Notes: generated by a model from the sequence alone, not told the origin. A stretch of DNA of 64,000 nucleotides from Paramecium sonneborni (GCA_905182985.1 CAJJDN010000151.1:124965-188964), one strand, 5' to 3'; counted from the stretch's first letter, positions 23,966 through 38,600 are shown. Numbers and translations: made by a program.

Positions 23966-26071
23966 ATGAACTTAAAAATTTCTATTCCTTAAGAAAAATA
24001 AATTTATGAGTTTGCATACGATGAGAATACAAACCCTTTTTAAATTTCTTCAATAATTTGTTAAGTTGTTTTATTACCAAAAGCAATAATCCCAACCACA
24101 ACTAAATTTTTTGATGAAAATAATTAAGAGCTTGATCTCTAAAAAACATTATAAGATTAAGGAATTAGTCCATAAAAGTAAATTTATTTTTATTATTCTC
24201 AATCAATAAAGATCCAATGTCTTTGTAATAACTAAAATTTTATTTGTGTAGTAAATTCTCTAAAAAAGATTGGAGATTATTCAAACACTTATAAGTAAAT
24301 AATGGCATAGGCATATTCATAATATAAAATGGTAGTTTTATACTAAGGTAAACCTTAAAATTTAGAAACTTATTGGTTTGAAACAGGAATTAATGATTCT
24401 AGTTTAGTTGAGTTTAAAATTTTATTGCCTCTTCAATTAACTTATTTCTAGGACCATTTTTAAGAATATATTCCATCCACTTGGAAAGTACATTAAATAA
24501 TTACTCACATAATTGAAAAAAAATAAATAAAGGAAATCATACAAATCACTTAAAAGAATAAAATTATTGAATATGATCTTGAATTATCTTAATTATATTC
24601 GAATCTTAATAATTGGTAAATAGAAGATGTAAAAGAACCAAGTTACTAAATTCAATTGAAAGATGGAACATTAAAAATAGTTAAAATTTAATCTAAAAAA
24701 AAAGTAGGTGATTTATGTGAATTAATAAAAAAAGAATTTAATATTCTAAAGAGTGTGAATCTTGAATTATAATATGGATTAATAACATTAAATAATCAAA
24801 CTTTTATAATAGATCAAATGATTTTAAATAATAGTGTACTTATAGTAAATAATTAAAATTTAGTATTTAATGATTAATTTCAAGAAAAAATCAATAATTA
24901 GATTAATGATAATAATTAAGAAAAAGTTATTAATTAAATTGAGCCTAAATAAAAATAGTTAGATAGTAAATAAAATAATGAAGTAGATATTAAATCTGAT
25001 GATAGACTATAAATCATTTTGTTAAATAAAAAAAACAAATAATAAATTTTATGTAAGATAGTTTAAAAATCAGAAGAAATTAATTGTTTAGATTAATAAA
25101 TAATTCCTTGTGAGATGAGAGATAAATTCATTATATAATATTTTCAAGGAAATAATAAACCAATTAATAATATTACTTTTGGAGATTTAGAGAAAGATTA
25201 AAAAAATAATATAAAAATAGAATTTTTAATATAAAAGTAAAAGCCAATACTGAAAAACATTAGTAGTTTTAGTTAAATCTATGAATTTTAATTCATATAT
25301 AATAGTTAACTTATAAAAGAGAAAGTTGATATTACAAAAACTTTATAAAAGATAGAAAACTAGATAAAATAAAAATACAATATACCTGAATTGTATTCAT
25401 TATTTTCTGAGGGTTCTTTTGATGAAAATCAAACAATAATTGCTCTTGGTCTTTAATAATTAAATATAATTTTTGAATTCAAATCTAGAAACCCTGATAC
25501 TAGAACTTTTCAAACAATTATTTATCCAAATAAAGTCTAATTAATTTCTTAAATATCATAAATCTAAAATGTTTTTTAATTACGTGAAAGAATAAAAAAA
25601 GAATATTTAAAAGAAAATGATCAAGCCATAATTTAAATTAAATTCAATTAATAAAATTTGCATGATAATTAATAATTAAGTGAATTAGTTAAAGAAAATA
25701 ATACATAAATATTTGAGGCAACAATTTTAGATTAATTTGAAGTTAAATTTCAAGGTCTAAATTAATATAAACTGACTGATTAAGTTTATGAAGATTATTT
25801 AATTAAAGAATCTGTTATATGTTTAGGTCTATAAGAGTATGATTTTTTTAATAGATAAAATCCAATAAAAATTGAGAATTCTTTTTAATTTTATAAAATT
25901 AATAAATAAAATTAAGTAATAGAATTTCAAAAGAAAACTAATAATTAATAAAGGCCAGAAAACAATAGATAACAGGGTAATAATACTTAAGAACATTTAA
26001 GAGTAGAATAAAATAATACTTCTAAGAACAATAATTAAGTTGTTTAGGATGATAAATAAATTAAATAATGA
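23966..26071 (+). CDS. Multi-ubiquitin-like-domain protein, paralogue 3
   Basis: An intronless 701-residue frame, ATG 23966 to TGA 26069-26071. Repeating units again follow the ubiquitin-like pattern. One has KTLQDQGISPQKQIYFYYSQ after a D-E-N-N-Q-E-L-D-L turn. Another has DGTLKIVKIQSKKKVGDLCE followed by an LELQYGLITL strand. It shares architecture with the two genes at 3240-7011, although the sequences are very divergent. The last 60 residues are Gln/Asn-rich and likely disordered, and there is no terminal Gly-Gly. It lies downstream of the assembly duplication on the opposite strand from its paralogues. The ubiquitin-fold call is an inference. Confidence 0.65.
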
Positions 26072-26300
26072 CCATCAAGATATTTTTTATATATAACTTT
26101 TGAATTAGATTATATATTTATTTTATTATTATTTTTAAATTAACAATATTATAATATTTAATAAAAGATATTAGATATGAGTTGTAAATTCAAAAATATC
26201 TATTAAAAAACATAATCAATATTTATTATACAACAATCAAATTATAAATTATCTGAGCATTATTTAGTAGGCTATTGAATAATGAGCAGCAATTTTCTTT

Positions 26301-27092
26301 TCATTTATTCGCATGGCTTTATTTTAATAGATGAATTGATGTACATTTATATTTTTTCTTAGCTTGGCCTGCTAATAAAAGGCTCTATAAACCCATAATA
26401 ATTTCAACAGCAACAAATAAGATCAAAACAATAGTAAATTATACAGCTTAAGATTAGGCTACTTTATCAGAATCTCCATAAACATATGTTTATGTTAGTT
26501 CAATTTAATTATAATCAATTAGCAATAATATAGTAATAATGCCTCTTGTAATTACACAAGTAAAAGTTAACATCATAAAGATAGTTAATAATTTTTCACT
26601 TTTTTAGACAACACAGAAATAACCTAATTTGATAAATATTTTATACCCACTAAACATGTCAATAATTTTAAAATATGAACCATAATTAAGATTATAATAA
26701 GGTAATAAACTGAAAATCCTTACTTATTCCATACATAAAAACTATAGATCTGAGTTGTATCATAAAATTTTAAATTTGCTTATCCTTCTATATTAATAAT
26801 TGAACTGATATTATAAAGAGTTATAGCCTAAATTTAAAATAAAATTCATTACTAATTATAATGTATTAATTAAATTGAATAATGCTGTCTTTTCATTGAA
26901 TTTAGCTCTATTTGATAATAATCTTTCGACGATTCTTTCTTTTTTCTTATTTTATTATTTTGTTGGAGAAGGTGGATCTGAATGTTTATTTAGAGTCTCA
27001 GATTCTTATAATTCGATCACATTTTCAAATTATTAAAGCAACATGGCATTTGTTTCTTACATTTCTAAATGATGATCAATTTCTTCATTCAT
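26301..27092 (-). CDS. Four-span membrane protein, function unknown
   Basis: Two introns (26828-26852, 25 nt; 26624-26646, 23 nt) give 247 residues. The N-terminal 65 residues are hydrophilic, with a basic KKKERIVERLL run just before the first membrane helix. Four hydrophobic segments follow: about 68-92, 118-140 (VYYLIIILIMVHILKLLTCL), 145-168 (FMMLTFTCVITRGIITILLL) and 195-220 (FTIVLILFVAVEIIMGLQSL). The C-terminus is short and basic with one Cys, and is probably cytosolic. I do not recognise a tetraspanin CCG motif or any transporter signature. The start is divergent from the Sfi1-like gene, 220 bp away. Confidence 0.8.
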
Positions 27093-27312
27093 TTTTTTAT
27101 AAAATATAGTAAAAATTTTAAATTTATATTTGATATTTTCTAATATTTTGTTAATGATTATATTTAGTCTTTGATAATAAATGTTTTAATCAAAAATGAT
27201 GGGTAAATATAAATGAATTGAGATATTTAAGAATCCTAATTGAACTAATATATTTTATTTATTTAATAACAAATAATTAATATATTTTTCAAATTTAAAT
27301 ATTAAACCAAGT
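27093..27312. promoter_or_regulatory. Divergent intergenic region (membrane protein / Sfi1-like)
   Basis: 220 bp between two outward-facing starts, very AT-rich. It presumably holds both promoters. No defined motif seen. Confidence 0.4.
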
Positions 27313-30300
27313 ATGGAACTGGTTATGTAAGAAATAATGACTTAAGTGAATGGTCGTTATAATTTAAGTAACATTCTAGATGTTTTAGACAAATTAAGAA
27401 GTATAAATTAATTAACACATTAAAGGAGCTAAAAGAATTGAAATAGATATGTATGATAAAGTTTATAAGTAAATCATAACAGAATCAAGAAATGATGGGG
27501 ATAAATGGTATTAACGATACATTATTTTAAAACCTAAATAACTAAAAGAAATAAATAGTCTAAATTTCTCTTTTGATGTAAAAACCTCTTGTGATGAAAA
27601 TAATCCAAATCAAACAAATAGAATTCAACCAAGTAGTTTTAATAAAATGCAAAAATTTACAAGTCCTACTACTTTTGCATCTCCTCCAACTTTTGAAACT
27701 AGAGCATCAAAATTAACAGATTTTTAATCTGATTATTAAAAAGAGTAATTATATACAATTTATATCTATTTTAGATTAACTAATCAGATTTTATAATAAA
27801 TTTCAGATGGAAAAAGACGTTCTGCTTAAAGTGATTATATAAAATCAGAAAAATAGTAAAAAACACATAGAACTATTTAATCTTTTAATATTTATTCATT
27901 ACAATAGCTAATATCTGTACTACAATAAAAAATTATGCAACATTATAGATTTGCATTTAATAAAATTATATATCTTTATAATGAACCTGTCAAATTATTG
28001 TAAGATGTTGAAATTTAAGCAGAACCTTTATAAATTCCTAAATTTAATTTGAAAGATTCTTTTTAAATTGAAAAAGACATTTAACAGTTTTAAGAAAATT
28101 AAATTTTGAAAATATTATTCCATCATTTTGATAATTTAGTAATATGATTCCACATTATTTTAGAAATAACATTGGTTGAGAAAAAAAAGAATTAAAAATT
28201 CTAGAAATCAAGTGTTGCTAATGAGAAAAAATAATTATATTTACAAAGCTTTTACTAAATTGAGAAATTATTCCATTAAACATAAATAAAATAGGTTAAA
28301 AAAAATTCAAGCTCATCATTTTTATAGTCTTAATTAATTAAAAAAATATTTTGAAAAAATGTTCAATTATCATTTAATACAATAAGATAAGAAATCAAAA
28401 AAAAAAATTAGTTCAGGTTTGTTAAGAATGAAAAATTAACAAATATTGAAGATTTGTTTCATTAAATTTAAATTATATTATTAACATCGAAGAGATAAAC
28501 ACCAAAATAATTTATTAGCTTATGGTTTATATCAATAAAAATTATAAAAATAATATTTTTCTTAATGGAATAAAATAGTTATGAATTAATAAAAGCGAGA
28601 AACTAATTAAATAATTATGAAAAAGTGCCTTAAAAAATGGAAATAATATCTTTAGTTAAATAATTTTATTAAAAAACAAAAATAAACAGCAGATAACCTA
28701 TAAAAATATATGAATAAAAGAAAAATTCTTAAAATATTAAAAGACTTTCATCATACTATTTAAAATAAAAAATAATATAAAAATTAATTAAATGATATTT
28801 ATATATTTCATTTAATAAGAAAAGGCTTTAAAGGATTTAAAATTAATATTTAAATTCGATAGAAAAAAAAAGAGTAATAATTTTTTATTTAAATTTAAGA
28901 TAATATCATTAGATTGGGCGATTTTTACAAATACTTTATATTAGTAAACCGTTCAATATTTTGCAACAATATAAAAAGGAACGAAAAATGAAAAAAGAAC
29001 TTAATTCAAAGGCTTAAGCTATATATAGAGTAAATAAGTTAAGAAGGTATCTATATAAAATAAATATTAATTAGATTAAGTAATTTTTGGTTAAAATGGG
29101 CACAATAAAAAAAAATTCATAGATAAAAAGATATAAATAATTTACCATAAATTAAACAAATTTAAATTTATTTATATTTTAAAAAGTATCGATTAGCATT
29201 TTAGAGATCCTTATGGTTAAAAAATATTGTTAGAATAATGAGATCTAAATATTAAAAAGAGTTTATTAAAGAACTTAAAGTAAAAATTTACAATTAAAAT
29301 AGATAAATAATATAAGATATAAATAAGAGAATAAATATCCACTTAAACTCAAATAAAAAGTGATAAGAGGATTAAGGATCAATTTAATTAAACATTTAAA
29401 AAAGTAATAATTTTATAAATAATTGCTTTCCCTTCATGAACATAATATATTAAAAAATATATTTGATTTTATGAAAGTTAGAGCAATTGATTATAGATAA
29501 AAAATAATGTAATTAATATTATTTAATATAAATAGAAATAAAAGAAGAGTTTAGAGAAATTTATTTGGAAAATATGTAGCTGGACCTTTTTATTTCTGGC
29601 TTAATTATACTTAAAAGCACTCTTACAAAAGAAATATTCGAAACAATTTTGATAAACTGCATGTTATTAAAGTTTACTAAAAGTAAGATTTTTTATTACA
29701 TTAGAGTCTTTAAATAACTTAATGATTATAAATGGAAAAAAAAAATTTAAAAAGTACAAGATTAAAAAAACTATCCAATAATTATATAAAAATAAAAATT
29801 GAGATTTTTGAAATTTTGGAATGCCAAAAAATAATCAAAAGGAAAGATTGAAAATTTTTGTATTTGTTTTACAAATCTACAAAAAAAAATATTCTTTAAA
29901 CATATGCAAGTAATTAAATTATAAAATTTATTTAGTTAATTAAAATCAGAGATTTTTAAAAGAAAAAATATATGGCTTAAGGTAGAATTTTTTACTTAAT
30001 GAAATTTGCATTTAATTAATTAAATAAATATAAAATGTAATTAAATAATCTATTATTAGGAAAAAACTCAAATAAAGAAATAATACAGAGATTATTAAAA
30101 AAAGACAGGTGCATCATATAAAATCTAGCAGTTTCAAACATATGAGAAAATTATTTATATTTGAATAAAATGTTGCTTATCTTACTGCAATTACTGTTTT
30201 GTAAATTAAAAAAAATTTATTGTAAAAATATTTCAAAGGTTTTAAAGACCTAATAGTTAATAAGAAAAGACCTAGAGATTAAATTATGAAAATAAATAAA

Positions 30301-32488
30301 TTAAGAAAATGTCTTGCTGCTTGGAAAGTTTTTACAAATAAATAATAAGGAGTCAAACTTATGATTTAAGCAATAAAAGATATATAAAAAGATTAAAAAT
30401 TGAAACTTTTTAGAAAATTAATTTCAAATAATCGTATTGAAAATGCTAAAATTTATTATGACCATAATTTGATTAAAAAAGTACTTTTTTAATGGTTTGA
30501 TTCAACAAAATCATCTTAAAAGACTATTTATCTTTCAAAAATTTTAAACAAGCTTAGATTTTAATAATTAAAGAAATAATTTAATAAACTTATTAAGAAC
30601 AATAAAATGATGAAATTGAAAAGAAATTAAATAAATGGAATTAAGTGTAAAATGTTAAATATTTGGAAATTCAAATTTTCAAAATTGTAAAAATTTAAAC
30701 GTTTTTTACAATATATTACAACTAAAAGTTAAGAAAATATGACATTCTCACTTTAAGCTTTAAAGAATAATAGAAAAGAAATAGAAATTTTAAAAAATTA
30801 TAACTTTAACTTGTTATCTTAATTCTTTTAATTATGGAAATCAAACTATATAAAATCTAATTACATTAAAAAATTAATCTCAGTTTTTTAAAATAGATAA
30901 AAAAGAATAAAATCAACTGTTTTTCAAAGAATTAAAAAAATTAATAAAGAAAATTAAATTATCAAAATGTGTTAATTTACACAAAAAAAAAGATTTTTTC
31001 ATAAATGGTTAAAAAAATTAAACATTATTGAAGGATTTTAAAAATTAGAAATGTTTTTTTAGTAAAAGTAAAAAGATTTATTTTCTAAAAAAGCTAAAAA
31101 ATTATTTTTTATAAACAAAAAGTTCATATTAAATTCTATTTTAAGTAAAAATAAATTAATTAGAATATTTTCTAAATGGACTTATTTATCATAAATGAGT
31201 AAGAAATTATAATCATTTGAAAATAGACTTGAAAATGTTCTTACAAATAAATTATATTATAAACGTTGTTAAAGTTTATTATTTTATTATTTGCAGAGCT
31301 ATCAAATAAAATAATTAAAAGGGGAGTTTGTTTTAAAAACTTTTAATAAATTAGTCCAAAACAAATAAGAGTTTGTTTTGGGATAATTTTATTAAAATTA
31401 AGTTTATTATAATTATCTGGAATAAAAAAATATTAGAAAATAAATAATCTGTTTTACATTGTGGGCAAAATTAACAAATGAATCTGTAGCATTTAAAATA
31501 TTTTGTAAATCTTTAGGAGAAATTTATAAGAGAAACATGTACTATAATATGAAAATAATAAAATAATTTGGAGATAAAAATTAAAATATATTTAAACAAA
31601 TAGATGATTAGAAAAAAAAAAAGATTTTATAATTTTGGTGTTTACATACTTATAAAAGGATTGGAGCTAAAAATATCTTTAATATATTAGAATAAAATTT
31701 TAATTCAAAATAACAAAAATTATTGTATGTTTCTAAATTTTATGAAATTTTAACATAAAATTAATAAATAACTTAAAAAGCCAATAAATTTTATGAAATT
31801 ATTGATTAATTTATAAAAAGACAATAGAGAGAAGCATTTAGAAAGGTTAATTAATTTAGCAAATAATAATTTTTAATTAAGTTTTTAAAAAGAAAAATGA
31901 AAAAACAGTATTTTAAAATATGGAGAATTAATAAAGCTATGATGACATTAAATAGAATATTAAGCACAACTTATGAAAGGAATTTATCAAATTACTTTAA
32001 TAAAATCTAAAAATAAATTATAAATTAAAAGTCTTAATAACATTATTAGGATAAAATAAAATGGCAATTAATTTAATTTTTGAAAAAAGTAAAAAATAAT
32101 ACTAAAAAAAAATTTGAATATTTGAAATCTTAACAAAATAACAATATACTTAATGTTCATTTTTAAACATGGATTATTGAGCTTTTAAAAAGAAATAATT
32201 AAAGAAATTAATTTTTAAAGATCTTTAGAGGATTTTATTTATATCATTATAGAACTATTGGTGATGAGTTTATTAAAAAGTTAAAATTAGAAAAGAAACT
32301 GTATAATATTTAATTATGTATTTAGATAAATTAAGGATGAATTTGAATCTCAAAATTCTCTAATTTATTCAGTTTTTAAGGCATGGAAAATGTTAGTTGA
32401 TGAAAGAAAAATGCTGAAAAAGTACTTATAATAATGTTCTGTTGAAGAAAAAAGAGGAAAAAGCATTCCAAAAAATATGCCATATTGA
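27313..32488 (+). CDS. Sfi1-like tryptophan-repeat protein (candidate centrin-binding)
   Basis: Seven introns (27401-27425, 28139-28163, 28874-28899, 29683-29704, 29910-29935, 30109-30128, 32301-32325) give 1,668 residues. After a Ser/Thr-rich N-terminus of about 200 residues, the protein is extremely basic and helical, with tryptophans spaced tens of residues apart in short motifs such as FSQWNKI, LKKWKQYL, LNIWKFK, FHKWLKKL, IFSKWTYL and FKAWKML. This resembles the L-x3-F/L-x2-W-K/R repeat of Sfi1, a long helix that binds centrins along its length. Paramecium has large Sfi1-like proteins in its contractile cortical lattice, and this may be a related scaffold; that role is inferred. Only 44 bp separate its stop from the CLEC16A start. 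Confidence 0.75.
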
Positions 32489-32532
32489 TATGGAATAATT
32501 AATAATATATATAAATATTTATTATATTTCTA

Positions 32533-35126
32533 ATGAGCAAATAAACAAAAAATTAAAATATCTCTGGTAATTACACATTAGAATAATATAAGTACAAAAT
32601 TTATTAAATAGATAACATTACCAAGAATTACTTTAATATTCAAATATTATAGATAATAAAAGTAAGTAATTGATATGTGAAAAAGTGGAATTAATTTGTG
32701 AATTTTCAATTTGGGGAGATTAAAACAATTCAGATTTTTTTGAGTATATTATGTATTAAAGTTAGTTATTTCTTTGAAGAAAACATAGCAGAAAAATTAT
32801 TAAAAATAATGTAAAGATCTAGTTTCAAAGAAATAATAATTGGGATAATTTAAAGTTTTGGAATTTTATTGTAATTATATATTGTATAAATTAGAGCTAA
32901 TCTAACAAATAAAGAAAATATAAATTATCTTTTATCGCATCCTGTAATTTAAGATTTAATAATGTATAATTATGATTTTACTGATGAAGAGATAGTGGAT
33001 TATTATATATCATTATTAAAAAGTTTAGCATTAAGAATTGATGAAGGTAATGTTCAATTATTTTTCAATTAAAGAATGAGTTTGTTTCCATTATTATGGT
33101 AAGCAACAAAGTTTTATAATCATAAAGAGATAATGGTAAGAACAGCAGTTAGAACAATAATACTTGGAATAATGAAAAGTAAAGTATATTATAATTGATT
33201 AAGTATAAAATCCATAACTAAAAAAATATTTGGCAAGATTTCCATTTATTTTATTTTTTGTTCATTTTTCTTGTTATTTGAAACATGTATGGTTAGAAGC
33301 TAACAAGGAGATTTTAAATGGAAATGTTGATGTTAAAGAAAGAATGGATGATTTAGTTGATGTATTTTATTTTTTGAATGACATATATGCATTTTGTCCA
33401 GAAATATCTAATGTATATTAATTTATTTAATTTAAGATGTTAGATAATTCAATATTAACTTATACTATTATTCCAGCAATGCTTGGAGGTATTTTATTTT
33501 AGAAAAAAGAAACATTATCTATTTCATTTACATTACATCTCACAAATTATCTAATAAATAATTTTAATACTACAAATTTATCAAAAAATATTGTTCTACT
33601 TATGTTTAGTCCTTCTTTATAACAAAATTTATCTCATTTATTAGAATTTAATATTGGTTAACCTAGATCTTATTTATACACTTGGAGTTTTAAAAATTTT
33701 TGGGATTAACATTTAGATGTATTAATAGGTTAAGCTAATTAATTATTTGATATTTAAACTTATGTTCTTAAAGAAGAAGCTTGTGATAAGGAAATAGAAA
33801 CAATAAACAGATCTTTAGGTATTATTGAAAATAATAATATTTTATTTTATTGTAAATAACTATTATTAAATAATGGATAAGAAGAAATGTCTCCAAATAA
33901 GATTAGAAATAGCTTAATGATTTACTTATAAACTAAAGATGATAATCTACTTTATCTATTATTAAATTTAATTAAGACAGTTTTAATTTTTAAAGAAAAG
34001 GATATTTTAAGAATATGTTTGTTTTAAGAAGCAAACACTAATATTATAATTAAAGAGAGAAACCATATAATATAGTAATTATTGGATATATTTTTAATTG
34101 ATCCAGCATTAAGATTATGCACAATAATTTTAGCATGCTAAATTATTATTCATTTTATAAATTTAGATAAATTGATATTAGAAAAAGAAACAATAAATAA
34201 ATTATATGATGTCTATAATTATATAATAAATAAAATGAATTAGATGATTAAGTAAAACTAGTATCATGATGTCATAGTGTCTTAATATGAAATAGTCTAT
34301 AATAAATACAAGTTTATATTATTTTTAATTAAATAGTTTAAATTTAAATTATTTGAAACCTAACTTAGATTATTTAGCATTTTCACCAATAATTGATAGA
34401 CATGATACTAATGTAGACTTAATGTATAGATAACCTGTTGGATTAAAAGAGATTGCTATAAAAGATTTAGCAATATTTTTTATGATTGATCTTGTTTTGT
34501 AATTAATAATCTTATATATTTAGTTTTACAATACTTAATTAAGAAAAACTGAATTTAAATGGAAATTAATAAATTGAATAAAAAGTAAATATAACAAATA
34601 CATGGATTGTTGGTAAGAATTATGAACCTCCAGATAATTGTTAATTATTATCTTGTAGAATCTCAGCAAAAACAGTAAAAGATAAACTTTAACCATGCAC
34701 TTCAGGTGAATGGTATATAAAATAATATTTAATTAGTTTTTGGATGGAAGATGAAGAAAATTTTATTATAATAGAAACTTAAATAGTTAAAAAAGAATGG
34801 GCTCATATTATTTATCATGCTAAAATTAAAGATGTTGAAGTCATGATAGACAGAGGAGAACCTAGAAAATTAATTGTTAATATCAAAATTTCTTCTAGTA
34901 ATTCTATTAAAGTAATTATCTTTTTTTATTCTAGGAATAATATTAAGATGTTTAATTGTTATTTGATGATTGCACTTATGCCTAAAAAACAAAAAAACAT
35001 ATTGATGATACAAGAAAATAAAATTCTAAAAAATCCTCTTAGATTATTGAAAATAAGCTTACCTAAGGATAACAATTCTGTAAAGATTACTTTCTAATGC
35101 TCAAATAATCAGAGTTATAATAATGA
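32533..35126 (+). CDS. CLEC16A: CLEC16A / Gop-1 (FPL-domain) homologue
   Basis: CLEC16A-family proteins act on endolysosomal membranes and regulate mitophagy and autophagosome-lysosome traffic. Seven introns (32592-32611, 32744-32765, 32871-32894, 33179-33203, 34312-34336, 34499-34523, 34912-34934) give 809 residues. The FPL domain (about 20-190) is clear: CEFSIWGDQNNSDFFDYFFE, YDFTDEEIVDYYISLLKSLA and FYNHKEIMVRTAVRT all match the family. The C-terminal third keeps the conserved beta-rich region around GEPRKLIVNIKISS. Human CLEC16A is longer (about 1,050 residues), mainly through its disordered tail. The intron at 32871-32894 is 24 nt and has no stop in frame, so retention would insert eight residues. 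Confidence 0.9.
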
Positions 35127-35614
35127 TGTATTTATTCAATGTTAAATTAAAATAATAAATTCATACACTCAACTTCAAACACTCAGGCTAAGTTATATTA
35201 TATTTCTATAATGAATTCAAAACTTTATTAGAAATTTAGATCCTTAATTCTATATAGCATTTTTTTATTTTTTTATTTCCAAATTGCTATTATATAAAAT
35301 ATTTCAGAAGTTGTCAATCTTTGAGTAATAATATATTATTTTATCATTAAACTATAATCTATTTATTGCATAGTTTATTGGGTGTTAATGAGATTTCAAA
35401 CTAATTTAAAATTGATAATCATATTTTATATATTGTTATTATATTTATTTTATTAAATATTTTAATAAAAATTTTGATCATAATTTATTATTTTGGAATA
35501 CCATTACTAGAAATTATAAATAAAGACACATTTATAATTTGTATTGATATTTATAATGTTCTTAATAAGTTAGTCAAAATAATAATTAATTCATGTATTT
35601 TATTAAATTAATTA
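35127..35614. other. Intergenic, convergent genes
   Basis: AT-rich spacer between the CLEC16A and helicase stop codons with no supported gene. It is unusually long for this genome, where convergent genes are often under 150 bp apart. Confidence 0.5.
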
Positions 35615-38600
35615 TCATATTCTATTATTCTCTTCTTCCTAATCTTATTCTTAAATTGTTAAACATTGTTTTTGAGAAATATTAGTTAATTTATTTTAAA
35701 CTTTTATTCCAGCTTATAAATTTTACCATTTGATTTTCAGCATTTCTCTATTCCTTTCTAACATTGATTACTATTCTCTTTATTCATTTTATTTAGTTTA
35801 TTAATAATGTCTAAATACTATTTCAATATTTATTAATTAATCATATATTTAATGACCCATTTTTAATTACATTAGTAATTTGATTATTGATTCTAAATAA
35901 TATCTAATTTATTATATATCTTTCATTTTTTTAGAATGTTATCTTGCTTTTAATAGTTCACTAAATAATATTTAATAATAAATACTCTTATAGCTTATAA
36001 GAATAAGACAATTAACTCTTCCAATTGGAATCTTTGTTAATACATTCTAAGACAGAAGAATTTAATTAATAATATTAAATGAATCGTAAAATAAGTGGGT
36101 TTTTAATAAGTTCTATCTTAGAATTCTTTTTAATTAATTTTCTTTATTTAATATAAAATTTTAGAATCTTTAATCCATTAATTCTCATTTTATCAGCTAA
36201 TGAAAGATGTAAATTCCAATTATCTAAACATTCTTGATATAGTATTATATTTTAATTATTATTCTATTATTTTTAGATAACTTCTAATTAGATTAATTAC
36301 TCTTCTAAATAATCAGGAATTATTAATAAATGTGATTCTTAAATTAATTTTTTTCTTCTAATTTCGACACTTTAATTTAAAATTTATATAATATCTTTCA
36401 TTTAGGATTCGACATTTTATGAAGCTAAAATAGTTTGAATTATAGTTTACAATTCCTATGAAATAACTTATAAATTTAATATTATAATTATTAATAACAA
36501 ATATCCATTTTATTCATAAAAAGGTGAAATACACGATTACATATAATTATATAAGTTATTACAATACTCTATCAAGATATCATAATTCTTAAGTGGAAAT
36601 TAAGTATTTTATATAACACTATTTTCATATTAAACATCCTAGTTTAAATAATCTAAGTAATAATCAGGAATAACAATTAATGATATAAAATCTTATGCTA
36701 ATATTAACTAAAGTCCAATCCGTATTAAGTGATCATTCCATTCATCTAAATATAAATTTTACTTGCAATAATAACAATAATCCAAAAAACATTCAACCAT
36801 GTCTTCAGTTATGTTATAATTTTAACATTCTAAAAATTCTATATATTTTAAATATTTTTCAGTTTCTAACTTATTATCTATTGATTTTATAGAATAAATT
36901 GCTAATGGAAGATTATTTGAACAATTACAAAGATTAATTGCTAATATTAGATATGCATGTTAATCCTAACTCATACATTTAAAAGCTAACTAAAACAAAA
37001 CCACAATTTAATCAATTAAAGATTATGAAGTTAATAATGATAAATTAGATACTCTCTAATTTGTTTTTAAAAAATATTCATAATATAATCTAATTTCATT
37101 TTAATTAATTACTTAAAGTATAGAATATTCATCTTAGTTTAAGAAATCTTTTTATTTTTTATTCTTATTTTATTGGTTCATACTATATTAAATATATGGT
37201 TAAAATAAACTTTATAATTATTGATGTTTTATTGATTTTATTATGAATGTTAAAGGAGTTTAAAAATTATATTGAAGATCTTACTGAAATTCAAAAATTT
37301 TAAGTTCTTAAATGTTAGTTCTGCCAAAATAGTGAGATATCTATTTTAATAATAATTCAAAAGGTATTAAAAGATATTCAAAATTTGAATCTGCAAAATA
37401 AACATTTTCATTTTTAAAACTTATTTACAATTTGGATTAGACATTAAGTAAAACATACTATGAATAATTGTTCATAATTTCTCCTTATGGAAATGAAAAC
37501 TTAAATAAAAATTGAATTGCATCTATCAAATTTTAATTCCAAGAAATACATGTAATTTAACTTATACAATAATATAATATATTAATTAAATGAATTCTTT
37601 ATTCTAAAGTTGTATCTTAAGGTGATATAAAACCACAGCATAATAAATAACTTAAAATAATAGATTCTAATTATTTTAACTAGTCTTTATAATTTAAATT
37701 TTGTTATTTAAGTTTTGCATGATGTATTATTTGATTGATTATTTTGGAATTAATTAAATCACCTTGAGCTATCGAGTTTGTAATTTCAAATATCTAATCA
37801 ATCTAAATTATTTTTATATTTTTATAAATGAAATATTATTCAACTTATAATAAGTATTGACTTTTAATTAATTATATTTTTTAATTTAAATTTAATTACT
37901 TTTCCATATGTTACAAAATAATAATTAAATCTTAATGGTTATTAAATGATAGACATAAATCTTTAGAGTGTTAATAATTCATAGTAAAAATGATTTGCTT
38001 CCAAAAACCAAGTCCAATTAAATCTTAGTAAAATTTAAGAGTAAAACTATTATTTTGTATAAGATCATCTTCTAATTTAAAATTAAGAATTTCAGGATTT
38101 ATAGTTTCAAAGATATTTAATAATGCTTAATTTGCAATTGAAGCCTAATCTAGTAGATGTTTTCGCTTTAATGTATTTCTAATCATCTTAATATCTACAA
38201 TAATAGAATTTTAATATAATGGTGTATATTTAGAGGCTAGAATTACTAAATATTCTCCTAATTAATCCAAAAGGTTATATTAATTACATATATACATGCA
38301 TAACTTATAATTTTAAAATTTCTCTAAAAGATTTAAAATTAAATTTATCGTATCAATTTAAGTTAATTTAATAATATTTGAATAATCTAATTATTTTTAT
38401 CCAAGTTTCTCTTAAATATGAATTTTAAAGTCTTCTGAAATTTAAATTAATAATTAAATAATTTAAATTAATGTTGAATCATCAAGAGTTACTTTTTTTT
38501 TCTTATTTTTTCTAAAATTAATTCTTTATACTTCATTTAACAATAATATTTTATTTTGATCATTAAATTATCTAGTATCACTTGAATTTATTGAAGATAT

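Noticed and set aside
26912..27109. Plus-strand ORF opposite the membrane-protein gene
   Set aside because: It is antisense to the N-terminal exon of the four-span protein, which has consistent codon use and introns.
34843..35097. Independent ORF downstream of CLEC16A
   Set aside because: It is part of the CLEC16A C-terminus, partly out of frame; the 23-nt intron at 34912-34934 restores the proper reading.
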